Part shown: piece after piece, positions 1 through 6,161 of the stretch | Layout: the number at the start of each line of letters is the position of its first letter | Position numbering within the stretch: the first letter of the stretch is position 1 | Origin: Bacteroidales bacterium UBA932 | GTDB taxonomy: Bacteria; Bacteroidota; Bacteroidia; Bacteroidales; UBA932 | NCBI GenBank assembly: GCA_002293585.1 | Contig: DBDM01000017.1 | Coordinates: 1 to 10,189 of the forward strand | DNA: 10,189 nucleotides | Reading direction: 5' to 3' | Made by a program: the position numbers and the translations under genes | The notes under the pieces: generated by a model | What the model was told of the DNA's origin: nothing | Database searches by the model: none | Seen by the model: only the letters and a program-made list of their open reading frames with translations

Positions 1-1370
1 GTGAACGACACCACACGATAGCGCAGGTCAAAGTCAAAATCGCGGGGCATTTCGGCGCGTATACCTTGTGAGGCTAAGAGTTCGCCCTTAGTGGCTGTTT
101 TCGTCGTAATCCCGTCGAGCTGGGCGCTGGGCACCGGAAGGTCTTTCACACGCAGGGTTTGCGTGCCCATATTTTTTCCTTCCGAAAACACTGAAATATC
201 GCAGGTGCGGCCATCGCCGGGGGTCAGGTTAAATCCAAGCCCCTGCCGTGTAATGGTGCCGTTGGTCATGCGTACTTCCAGCTTGTCGAGCGGAATACCC
301 GACACGGAAATGCTCACCGGGTTTTCAATGCCGCGATACACCACGTTCATCTTGGTGGGTGAAATTACGGTATTGGGCTCCACCACCTGGTAGTTGAGTT
401 GCACGGGACGGGTGGTTTTACCGTCCGGGCCTACAAATTCTATTGTGCCACGCAGGTTCACGGGGCCCACGGCGTTGGGTGTTGTTTTAAAAATAATTTT
501 TCCTTTTTCGTTGGCGGCATACGTGCGCCCGCCTAATTGCAGCGTGGGACGTTGCGTGGGGTCATAAGCCGCAAGGAACATTTCGGCCGAATATTCGGTG
601 CCCTGGATCACATAATTAGAGCTGGGAATTACAGCCACATCAATGTCGGAGAATTTGAAGTCGGAAGCATCCACGGCATCGGCCAGGTAGTTGATGACTT
701 CGCCTTCCGTGTTATATACGTCTAACTGCAATTTTGAAATCACGGCCACGGCAGATATTAAAGGTACGCCGGCAAAAGAGCCCACCTCCCAGCTGCGTGC
801 TTCCCCGTCGGCCGAGTAGCCGTCTTCGGTTTTCAGCAATTCTTCTACGGAGTGTTTTACCGTTGCGCCTCTTGATTCGTCGATTACGGAGAGCAGGAAG
901 GCGCGATATGCATTTATTTTTTCACGCAGTTCGTAGGCTGCGCCGTTTTCTTCGCCAATGAGTATGCGATTAGGGGTGTCGGTATCGCTCAAGGCTTCGA
1001 TGCCGTGTGCGTCCACCGAATTGTTGTCGGGGTTCAGTGCAGGTGATTTCTCTCCGTCGCCCGAACGCACCAGTTGCACTTTCAACTCCTGCATGTAATT
1101 ATACAGCGCGGCTGCTTCCTTCGACACGCTTTCGGCTTTCAGGAGCCAGGGTTCCACTTTTTCCCTGTTCTCATCGGCAGCCATGCGAAATTCGGCCATA
1201 GTGTTGCTGTTTTTCTTCGCTACGATCTCCAGATTGTGTTCAATACTTTTGTCGATGTTGACAAAAGCATCCAATACCTCAGCCGATACATTCAATGCCA
1301 ACATTGCCGTTAGCACGATGTACATCATATTGATCATTTTTTGCCGGGGTGTCAGATCTCCGCCTGCCAT
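1..1370 (-). CDS. gldM: T9SS motor/periplasmic shaft protein GldM/PorM (partial, 3' end off the left edge)
   Basis: GldM is the inner-membrane protein that, with GldL, converts proton-motive force into work for type IX secretion. Its large periplasmic part reaches the GldK/GldN ring. The visible 456 codons start at the ATG whose complement ends at base 1370, 4 nt after the gldL stop. The N-terminus is the family hallmark: MAGGDLTPRQKMINMMYIV, then one transmembrane helix (about residues 13-29) ending in NVSAEVLDAF. Arg9, Tyr17 and Glu31 fall where I recall the functionally important residues of Flavobacterium GldM. Residues ~35-200 are helix-rich (first periplasmic domain). Residues ~225-456 are beta-rich and proline/glycine-studded, consistent with the later Ig-like domains. 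Family members are about 510-520 residues, so roughly 60 residues of the last domain lie outside the window. There is no stop or frameshift in the visible part. Family assignment is near certain. Confidence 0.96.
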   Translation of the reverse strand, partial: MAGGDLTPRQKMINMMYIVLTAMLALNVSAEVLDAFVNIDKSIEHNLEIVAKKNSNTMAEFRMAADENREKVEPWLLKAESVSKEAAALYNYMQELKVQLVRSGDGEKSPALNPDNNSVDAHGIEALSDTDTPNRILIGEENGAAYELREKINAYRAFLLSVIDESRGATVKHSVEELLKTEDGYSADGEARSWEVGSFAGVPLISAVAVISKLQLDVYNTEGEVINYLADAVDASDFKFSDIDVAVIPSSNYVIQGTEYSAEMFLAAYDPTQRPTLQLGGRTYAANEKGKIIFKTTPNAVGPVNLRGTIEFVGPDGKTTRPVQLNYQVVEPNTVISPTKMNVVYRGIENPVSISVSGIPLDKLEVRMTNGTITRQGLGFNLTPGDGRTCDISVFSEGKNMGTQTLRVKDLPVPSAQLDGITTKTATKGELLASQGIRAEMPRDFDFDLRYRVVSF

Positions 1371-1374
1371 AGTT

Positions 1375-2163
1375 TTAACGTTTTAAAGCGGTGTTTACTG
1401 TAGAAATCATTGAACCGTAGATCGTGTCCAATTCACCTATTTTATTATTTAATTTATTCATTTGTTCGCTGAACTGGCGCGACGTCTCTGCCGATTGTTT
1501 CATGGCATTGAGGTATTGTTCGCCGGTGGCCACATATTGTTTGTGGGTTTGTATGTAGAGTTCATACGAGGCGTTCACGGCTCCTATGTGTTTATTCAGC
1601 AGATCCATGTTCTCGCCGGTTTGTTTACCACCGGCCTGCAGCGCCTGGGTCGATTGTTTGTAGGCCTCGCCCAGCATGTTGATGGACTTGTTAAGGTTAT
1701 CTACCGAGCCGGCGGCCTGTTGCACGCCACCTATAAAGGTGTTGGATGTTTCGGCGATGGCCGACAAGCTGTTCAGGCTTTTTACCGTATCGTTGAATTT
1801 ATCTAAGTTACGTTTAATTTCTTCCGCTACGGCCGGATCAACATCTAATCCGTTAAAGGAAGGCACCTGTGCGCCACCGTGCATTACACGTGCTGCGGGG
1901 GCCATTCCGGCGGGAACCGCTTCACCGTCGCCGAGCAATTCGGGGTGCACTTTTTCCCAGTGGTAGTCTTTAGCCGGCGGGTCGAAGGCCGAGAAGAGGA
2001 AGATGACAAATTCGGTCAACATCCCGATGCTCAACATCCATCCGGCTCCCTGCCAGTGCTGCAATTTAAAGAGCGCGCCTATGATCACCAAGGCCGCACC
2101 AATGCCGTAGAGTTTGGCGATAAGGTTTTTCCACTGTTTTGATTCTAAGAACGACTTAGCCAT
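1375..2163 (-). CDS. gldL: T9SS inner-membrane motor subunit GldL/PorL
   Basis: GldL forms the ring of membrane helices around the GldM dimer and carries the proton-path residues of the T9SS/gliding motor. The 262-residue product has two transmembrane helices (about 14-34 and 40-60) joined by the conserved KLQHWQGAGWML loop. TM2 contains Glu51 in GMLTEFVIFLFSAFDPP, matching the essential TM2 glutamate of the family. Ten residues on, where Flavobacterium has a second Glu as I recall, this protein has Asp61. The rest (about 105-262) is a long, heptad-rich, Asn/Gln-rich helical cytoplasmic tail, as usual for PorL, ending in NTALKR. The gene ends 4 nt before gldM, implying translational coupling. 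On its upstream side a 147-bp repeat-bearing gap separates it from gldK. The ATG at 2163 is preceded by an AT-rich leader without an obvious Shine-Dalgarno site. Confidence 0.96.
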   Translation of the reverse strand: MAKSFLESKQWKNLIAKLYGIGAALVIIGALFKLQHWQGAGWMLSIGMLTEFVIFLFSAFDPPAKDYHWEKVHPELLGDGEAVPAGMAPAARVMHGGAQVPSFNGLDVDPAVAEEIKRNLDKFNDTVKSLNSLSAIAETSNTFIGGVQQAAGSVDNLNKSINMLGEAYKQSTQALQAGGKQTGENMDLLNKHIGAVNASYELYIQTHKQYVATGEQYLNAMKQSAETSRQFSEQMNKLNNKIGELDTIYGSMISTVNTALKR

Positions 2164-2310
2164 ATATATTTTATCTTTTTATTATCTTTATTAAATAGAA
2201 CGCGGATGACGCGGATTTTACAGATTTACGCAGATTCTCAAAGTTTCCCACAGATCTCACAGATTTCTATTAGTCTCTAATCTCTGACGGCGCGCTTGTC
2301 GCGCCGCTAC
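2164..2310. repeat. Repeat-filled spacer between gldK and gldL
   Basis: This 147-bp spacer interrupts an operon whose other two junctions are 14 and 4 bp. Three parts can be seen. Next to gldL is an AT-rich stretch (2164-2197). Next comes a run of related short phrases (about 2198-2268): GCGGATGAC, GCGGATTTTAC, AGATTTACGC, CACAGAT, CACAGATTT. Bases 2269-2286 then carry attagtctctaatctct, the reverse-complement style of the CTAAGAGA array at 5650. A GC-rich palindrome abutting the gldK stop completes it and is listed separately. Similar GCGGATTTACGC phrases are, in my experience, dispersed in intergenic DNA of Bacteroidota genomes. I see no convincing promoter with both boxes for gldL. Confidence 0.7.
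2287..2310 (-). repeat. GC-rich palindromic repeat directly after the gldK stop codon
   Basis: On the coding strand the 24 bases following the gldK TAA read GTAGC, GGCGCG, ACAAG, CGCGCC, GT. They can form a hairpin with a perfect 6-bp GGCGCG/CGCGCC stem and a 5-nt loop. No T-tract follows, so this is not a classical intrinsic terminator. A clearly related element lies at the topA stop (6191-6213), so it is a dispersed repeat family rather than a one-off. It could protect the 3' end of a processed mRNA or attenuate transcription into gldL; both are inferences. Confidence 0.65.
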
Positions 2311-3657
2311 TTACCTGCTACCCATGTAATCGCGCACACAACGGAACCCGATATAAGAGCGGGAGGAGTCCTGGTATTCATACGTGCGTACGCCGTTTTG
2401 CATGAAGTAAGCAATATCTTTCCATGATCCGCCGCGCACCGCTTTACGTTTTTTCACTATAGGATCGGACGCTTTGGCGTTGTAGGTATAGTTCGGCGTC
2501 ATATCATGGTAAAAGCTGTAGGCGCCTTCGTCGAAGGAGTTGTTCGTCCACTCGGCCACATTGCCGGCCATATCATATAAGCCGAAGTCGTTCGGATCAT
2601 AGGAGCCCACGGCTATAGTGCGCACGCCGCCGTCGAGGGCGTATTTACCGCGTTGCGGTTTAAAGTTGGCTAAGTAGCAGCCTTCTTTATTCGTAGTATA
2701 AGGTCCGCCCCAGGGATAGAGTTGGCCTTGCAGTCCGCCGCGCGCCGCATATTCCCATTCCAGTTCGCTGGGCAAACGGTAGGCGTGGGCGGCACGGTTG
2801 CGGCTGGCGCTATTTTCCAGCATGGATGAGCGCCAGTGGCAAAATGCGTTAGCTTGTTCCCAGGTCACTCCCACCACGGGATAGTCGTTGTAGGCGGGGT
2901 GCCAGAAGTAGCGGGTAGTGAAAGGTTCGTTGTAGGCATATTCGAAGTCGCGGATCCAGCACAGGGTGTCGGGATACACGTAGGCAAAACTATGAATGAT
3001 GAATGATGAGCGGTCTTTGATCTCTACCGCTTCGCCCTGGGCGTTGATCACGGTGCCGATATACTTTTTCTGTTCACGGTCATAGCGGGCTTTGGCAGCC
3101 TGCACGAAATCGAACCAGGCATATTCATAGACCAGTTCGCGCACATCGATTTCGCGGCGGCCGAATATTGATTCTTCGTTCGAATAGTACATGGCGTTCA
3201 ATACTTCGCGCTGTTCAACGTTCCTTCTGTCGATACGGGTTCTCCAGTTCAACATGGGCCGCGCATCGGGGTCGCCCTCTTCGTCTTCAATAACAAATTC
3301 CGGGAACTGCTCGGCTAAATGGCGCCGGGCAGCAGAGTCCTTCACGTAGTTGATAAACTGGCGATATTCGTAGTTGGTAATTTCCGTCTGGTCCATCCAG
3401 AATGCGTCAAGACTAATGACTTTGTTTCCGGCCGTCATTGCCGAATTGATATCCTGGTCATTTTGCCCCAACAAAAAGGCGCCCGAAGGGATGTAGGCCA
3501 TACCGGTCGGGGGCGTTTCCGAATAACTTACCCTGCGACCCTTGGTACCACGGTCTAATTCGCCGGTAGATCCGCCTCCTCCGAGAAACCCGCAACTCCA
3601 CATTAATGTCGTTGCCAAAGCTAAAAGAATCAAGTTCTTCATATCGTTATTTATCAT
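2311..3657 (-). CDS. gldK: T9SS outer-membrane-associated lipoprotein GldK/PorK (FGE-sulfatase fold)
   Basis: GldK is the lipoprotein that with GldN forms the periplasmic ring under the outer membrane in type IX secretion. The 448-residue product opens with a lipoprotein signal: the hydrophobic stretch KNLILLALATTLMWS precedes Cys22. Met6 (base 3642) gives a more typical signal peptide than Met1 and may be the true start. From about residue 50 to 442 it has the formylglycine-generating-enzyme (SUMF1/EgtB) fold, with motifs such as MDQTEITNYEYRQF, YRLPSELEWEYAARGG, GLYDMAGNVAEWT, VRGGSWKD and SYIGFRCVRD. A long family-typical insertion lies at about 135-250. Both cysteines that catalyse formylglycine formation in FGE are absent (Asp414 and Met419 at those places after RGGS), fitting a structural role. 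It follows porP by 14 nt. Confidence 0.96.
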   Translation of the reverse strand: MINNDMKNLILLALATTLMWSCGFLGGGGSTGELDRGTKGRRVSYSETPPTGMAYIPSGAFLLGQNDQDINSAMTAGNKVISLDAFWMDQTEITNYEYRQFINYVKDSAARRHLAEQFPEFVIEDEEGDPDARPMLNWRTRIDRRNVEQREVLNAMYYSNEESIFGRREIDVRELVYEYAWFDFVQAAKARYDREQKKYIGTVINAQGEAVEIKDRSSFIIHSFAYVYPDTLCWIRDFEYAYNEPFTTRYFWHPAYNDYPVVGVTWEQANAFCHWRSSMLENSASRNRAAHAYRLPSELEWEYAARGGLQGQLYPWGGPYTTNKEGCYLANFKPQRGKYALDGGVRTIAVGSYDPNDFGLYDMAGNVAEWTNNSFDEGAYSFYHDMTPNYTYNAKASDPIVKKRKAVRGGSWKDIAYFMQNGVRTYEYQDSSRSYIGFRCVRDYMGSR

Positions 3658-3671
3658 TTTTATCTAGTTCA

Positions 3672-4610
3672 TTACAAATATCTAACACTCTTGTATCGTT
3701 GTGATCCCGGAGGTATCGTCAACGAGAAGGAGTAGCTCAACACCAGTTCATGGCATCCGCCGCTAAAGCGATCTAACTGTGAAGTCAAATACTCGTAGGC
3801 GTAAGCCACTCTCACTCCCTCAAACAATTCAATGCCTGCCATAAACTGCAGGGCTTGTCCCCAGCGGTAACCCAAGCCTGCCCAATATCTTTCCTTATAC
3901 CAGGCGGTAGCTTGCAGCCACCATGAGATTTGGGCGAAATCGCTTGCCGCTTCGGCCATGGGCGTGAACGCCCAGTTGCTTTCGGCCGGTGCGTAGCGGT
4001 AACCTGCGTTCAGGTACAATGTCCGCGGCAACGAGCCCACCTTGTCAACGCCCAAACGAGGGGCGGTAAGGTGTTTCAACGAGAGGCCGCCGAACCATGT
4101 TTCGCTGTGGTAGTGGGCGCCTATCGCTGCGTCGAAATTCACGCCGGCCGTTTCGTTGGAAGGCAAGGCCGGGTCGGCATTTCCTTCCGGCAACCGCCAA
4201 TCGGCGGATGTGTACCAACTGGTCAGCACGCCCAACGTCAGCCCTACGCCTAAGGTGCCCTCATGCAAGGGCCTGCGGTAGGCATAAGTCAGCCCTACAC
4301 CCGGAGCATTCAAAGCGCCGGCCAAGTCATTATAGAGCGTAATTCCCACTCCACCGGATATACCAAACAACGTTATCGGGCCATGAAGGCTCACTACACT
4401 GGCGACCGGTGCGCCGTCAAAACTCGTCAATCCCAGCCGGTTTGCCGCCGTAGCGCAAAACAAACCTTCTCTGGTATTGCCCGCATCTCCCGGATTGGTG
4501 AACACCCTGTTTAGGAAGCCTAACCCGAATTGTGGATCTTGCTGGGCTTCCGCCCTCATACATCCCGCCATCAAAGCGATGATCCACAATAGTTTCTTCA
4601 AGACTGCCAT
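3672..4610 (-). CDS. porP: PorP/SprF-family T9SS outer-membrane beta-barrel protein
   Basis: PorP/SprF proteins are outer-membrane barrels that associate with the GldK/GldN ring and help anchor secreted adhesins or the translocon. The 312-residue product has a Sec signal peptide (charged MAVLKK, hydrophobic core, likely cleavage after AEA at about residue 22). The mature start QQDPQFGLGFLNRVFTNPGDAG is the family signature (AQQDPQFSQYMFNxxFxNPAxAG in typical members). Alternating hydrophobic/aromatic strands rich in Gly, Tyr and Trp follow to the C-terminus, which ends in the characteristic RYKSVRYL. It is the first gene of the T9SS operon and is preceded by a good -7 promoter box. Having porP immediately upstream of gldK matches the Porphyromonas-type arrangement. 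Its specific partner cannot be told from sequence. Confidence 0.93.
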   Translation of the reverse strand: MAVLKKLLWIIALMAGCMRAEAQQDPQFGLGFLNRVFTNPGDAGNTREGLFCATAANRLGLTSFDGAPVASVVSLHGPITLFGISGGVGITLYNDLAGALNAPGVGLTYAYRRPLHEGTLGVGLTLGVLTSWYTSADWRLPEGNADPALPSNETAGVNFDAAIGAHYHSETWFGGLSLKHLTAPRLGVDKVGSLPRTLYLNAGYRYAPAESNWAFTPMAEAASDFAQISWWLQATAWYKERYWAGLGYRWGQALQFMAGIELFEGVRVAYAYEYLTSQLDRFSGGCHELVLSYSFSLTIPPGSQRYKSVRYL

Positions 4611-4646
4611 ATTTTAGCTGCTCTGACCATTTCCGATAGTAATAGG

Positions 4647-4654
4647 CAAAGTTA
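4647..4654 (-). promoter_or_regulatory. Predicted -7 box of the porP-gldKLM operon
   Basis: On the minus strand this reads TAACTTTG followed by C, an exact match to the Bacteroidota sigma-ABfr -7 consensus TAnnTTTG. It lies about 36 nt upstream of the porP ATG, which would give a leader of roughly 30 nt. No clear TTTG -33 element is found 19-21 bp upstream (a T-rich run lies closer), so only the -7 half is well supported. It falls in the 83-bp gap after the arginase-like gene, so the operon could start its own transcript here. Confidence 0.5.
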
Positions 4655-4693
4655 GCAAAAAAATATGAATATCCGTATCTTTTTTAAAAAAAA

Positions 4694-5629
4694 TTAGTTA
4701 TTGGACTTCTGGTAGTACCAAAGCCAACGGGCTGGTATCTCGCCTTTACAGGCGGTTTGATAGTCGCTGGGAGCACAGGCTATCCATCGCATAGTTTCTT
4801 TATTATCATATATTTTCATCCACCAACGCTGGGTTTTGACGCTTTGTAAAAAATACAAATCCCGGCCGCGGACACCCATGTCGACAACAAATTCTTTGAA
4901 GGCGTGATGGCCGGATTCTTTCGGCAGATCTTCACTCACTCTCATGCCTAAACCTTCGGCAAGGTGCCAGATCAACTGTCCTACCAGACGGGCCGTCAGC
5001 GACCAGGTGCCGAGGGTGCGCCGGTAACCGTGCAGGAGTAACACTTTAGTGCGGTTCGAAAGGCCTGCGTAGTACATGAGTTTGCAAGCCTCCTCGGCAT
5101 ATAGCCCGTTAGGTTCGTGGTGGCTCGCACCGGGCGCGTCGGCGGCGCGTATGGCGCCTACATCGAACCAGGCGTAGTCAGCATCGCGCAGCAAAGGCTC
5201 CGCCACCGGCAGGTCGTCGTGTAACGCACTTAAACGCAGGGTCTCAAAATAAAAGGACTGCAATAGCTGTATCTCTTCCGGCGGCATGAGGTAAGACTGG
5301 CAGCCCAGCATCGCAAAACGCTCTAGTGTAGGCTGGGTCACTAATTGCCGGAAATAGTTCCAATGTATTGACACGGAAGGCGTTATCGCGACCGCCGAGA
5401 AAGGCTCCACGGGAAGCGGTATGGAGTTTACGCCCAATACCAAAGCAAAGACACCGTGCTCCTCGCACTGCGCCAATGCAGCGCTGATATCACGCCGGCG
5501 GCAGTGCAGGTAGGCAATGGGCGGCGCATTTTGCCGGAATAATCTACAAAAAGCTTCATACACGGCTCCGCTACCGGTGTTGATAACCGCGAGGCGGACA
5601 GTGTCTAAGGGTTGTGTGAAAGCATTCAT
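4694..5629 (-). CDS. Degenerate formimidoylglutamase/arginase-fold protein, probably non-catalytic
   Basis: The second half of this 311-residue protein resembles the Bacteroidota formimidoylglutamase (HutG-like, ureohydrolase fold) proteins that I recall sitting between topA and the gld/por genes. Recognisable segments are LGCQSYLMPPEEIQLL (108-123), AEPLLRDADYAWFDVGAIRAADAPG (143-167), PNGLYAEEACKLMYYAGLS (173-191), QRWWMKI (267-273) and DYQTACKGEIPARWLWYYQK (289-308). The catalytic motifs of ureohydrolases are missing. The region that should hold GGDHS reads LVLGVNSIP, the DxHxD region reads AITPSVSIH, and the second DxD motif is FDVGAI (Asp156, Gly158). It is therefore unlikely to bind the dinuclear manganese centre. 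No signal peptide is seen, so it should be cytoplasmic. It ends 83 bp before porP. The fold assignment is moderately strong; the role is unknown. Confidence 0.72.
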   Translation of the reverse strand: MNAFTQPLDTVRLAVINTGSGAVYEAFCRLFRQNAPPIAYLHCRRRDISAALAQCEEHGVFALVLGVNSIPLPVEPFSAVAITPSVSIHWNYFRQLVTQPTLERFAMLGCQSYLMPPEEIQLLQSFYFETLRLSALHDDLPVAEPLLRDADYAWFDVGAIRAADAPGASHHEPNGLYAEEACKLMYYAGLSNRTKVLLLHGYRRTLGTWSLTARLVGQLIWHLAEGLGMRVSEDLPKESGHHAFKEFVVDMGVRGRDLYFLQSVKTQRWWMKIYDNKETMRWIACAPSDYQTACKGEIPARWLWYYQKSNN

Positions 5630-5641
5630 TTTTTTAGGTGA

Positions 5642-5712
5642 TTGAGGGGCTAAGAGACTAAGAGACTAAGAGACTAAGAGATTAAGAGATTAAGAGATTA
5701 GGGGATTAGGGG
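5642..5712. repeat. Period-8 tandem array (CTAAGAGA / TTAAGAGA / TTAGGGGA)
   Basis: About nine octamer units lie head to tail: TTGAGGGG, four CTAAGAGA, two TTAAGAGA, TTAGGGGA and a partial TTAGGGG. The variants are grouped in order, so the array appears to have grown by local duplication of neighbouring units. It lies just upstream of the arginase-like gene (ATG at 5629). Four identical adjacent units make it a candidate for slipped-strand length variation. Confidence 0.9.
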
Positions 5713-5794
5713 TGAAAGGGTAAAAGGTAAAGGGTGGAAGGGTGAAAGGTGGAAAGGTGGAAGGTGGAAGGTGGAAGGTGGAAGGGTGAAAGGG
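5711..5794. repeat. Period-7 purine-only tandem array (GGTGGAA and variants)
   Basis: The array has a strong strand bias: almost every base on the plus strand is G, A or an isolated T, with no C. It begins with looser units (GGTGAAAGGG, TAAAAGGTAAAGGG) and becomes a regular heptamer, GGTGGAA or AGGTGGA, at about 5748-5782 before ending in GGGTGAAAGGG. A polypurine strand of this kind can form non-B structures. It directly follows the period-8 array. Confidence 0.88.
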
Positions 5795-5800
5795 ATCGGA

Positions 5801-5872
5801 GACGGTGGTTTGAAAGGATGTCCAGGAAACTAACTCTATGAGTTGCGAAAATACATACTTCTCTTTGTTCAT
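5801..5872 (-). pseudogene. Possible N-terminal stub of an IS4-type (DUF4372-like) transposase
   Basis: From the ATG complementary to 5870-5872 the minus strand encodes about 24 residues, MNKEKYVFSQLIELVSWTSF and on. This resembles the opening of Bacteroidota IS4-family transposases as I remember them (MNKxKYVFxQLxxFL..xxFxxxV). The similarity stops where the frame runs into the polypurine array, and no further transposase sequence follows. If correct, it is a remnant left after deletion or recombination. The match is short and from memory, so chance resemblance is a real possibility. Confidence 0.3.
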
Positions 5873-6019
5873 TGCTGCTGATATTAAATTAGTTGCAAAA
5901 ACAAAGATGAATAAATTTTTCAAATCGTCTTAGGCCTAAAATCTTCTACAGCCCAACTACAACAATACTCTCAAAGAACTCAATTTCTAAACATCGAAAC
6001 GCTAGTAATTTTTTACAAG

Positions 6020-6047
6020 TTAAGCGTTAGACGTAAAGCGTTAAGCG
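6020..6047. repeat. Minor period-7 array (TTAAGCG, four units)
   Basis: Four heptamers lie in a row: TTAAGCG, TTAGACG, TAAAGCG, TTAAGCG. The first and last are identical and the middle two differ by one or two bases. It lies in the same non-coding tract as the longer arrays. Confidence 0.7.
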
Positions 6048-6077
6048 ATTAAAAACTCATCACCTAGTCACTTTTTT

Positions 6078-6104
6078 CATCAGCAAATCATCAAATCAGC
6101 ACAT
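6078..6104. repeat. Minor period-8 array (AAATCATC/AAATCAGC)
   Basis: About three octamers, TCATCAGC, AAATCATC and AAATCAGC, are followed by a partial ACAT. It is a short, degenerate array of the same general design as the others in this tract. Confidence 0.55.
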
Positions 6105-6111
6105 TGTTTTT

Positions 6112-6161
6112 CATTTTCAATTCTCCGTCATTGCGAGGAACGAAGCAATCCATTTTCAATT
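6112..6161. repeat. Dispersed GTCATTGCGAGG-type element bracketed by 11-bp direct repeats
   Basis: The core GTCATTGCGAGGAACGAAGC (within 6126-6150, followed by AATC) matches a short sequence that I recognise as a widely dispersed intergenic repeat in many unrelated bacterial genomes. It contains the partial palindrome TTGC-GAGGAACGAA-GCAA. Identical 11-mers CATTTTCAATT flank it at 6112-6122 and 6151-6161. They could be a target-site duplication, or two units of a separate CATTTTCAATT phrase. Confidence 0.7.

Noticed and set aside
91..1386. Several plus-strand frames of 60-100 codons
   Set aside because: They are shadows of gldM on the opposite strand, which reads through the same region without a stop.
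2239..2246. AAACTTTG on the minus strand as a -7 box for gldL
   Set aside because: It has one mismatch to TAnnTTTG, no TTTG 19-21 bp upstream, and lies within repeat phrases.
4678..4693. T/A-rich run as an intrinsic terminator after the arginase-like gene
   Set aside because: The TTTTTT/AAAAAA symmetry has no GC stem, so it cannot be a standard terminator.
5690..5923. Minus-strand 77-codon frame as an intact small secreted protein
   Set aside because: The N-terminus looks like a signal peptide, but more than a third of the product is Pro/Phe/Thr repeats produced by the period-7 DNA array. Only the possible transposase stub inside it was kept, at low confidence.
5642..6161. CRISPR array
   Set aside because: The units are 7-8 bp and directly adjacent, without spacers of constant length, and no cas genes are present.
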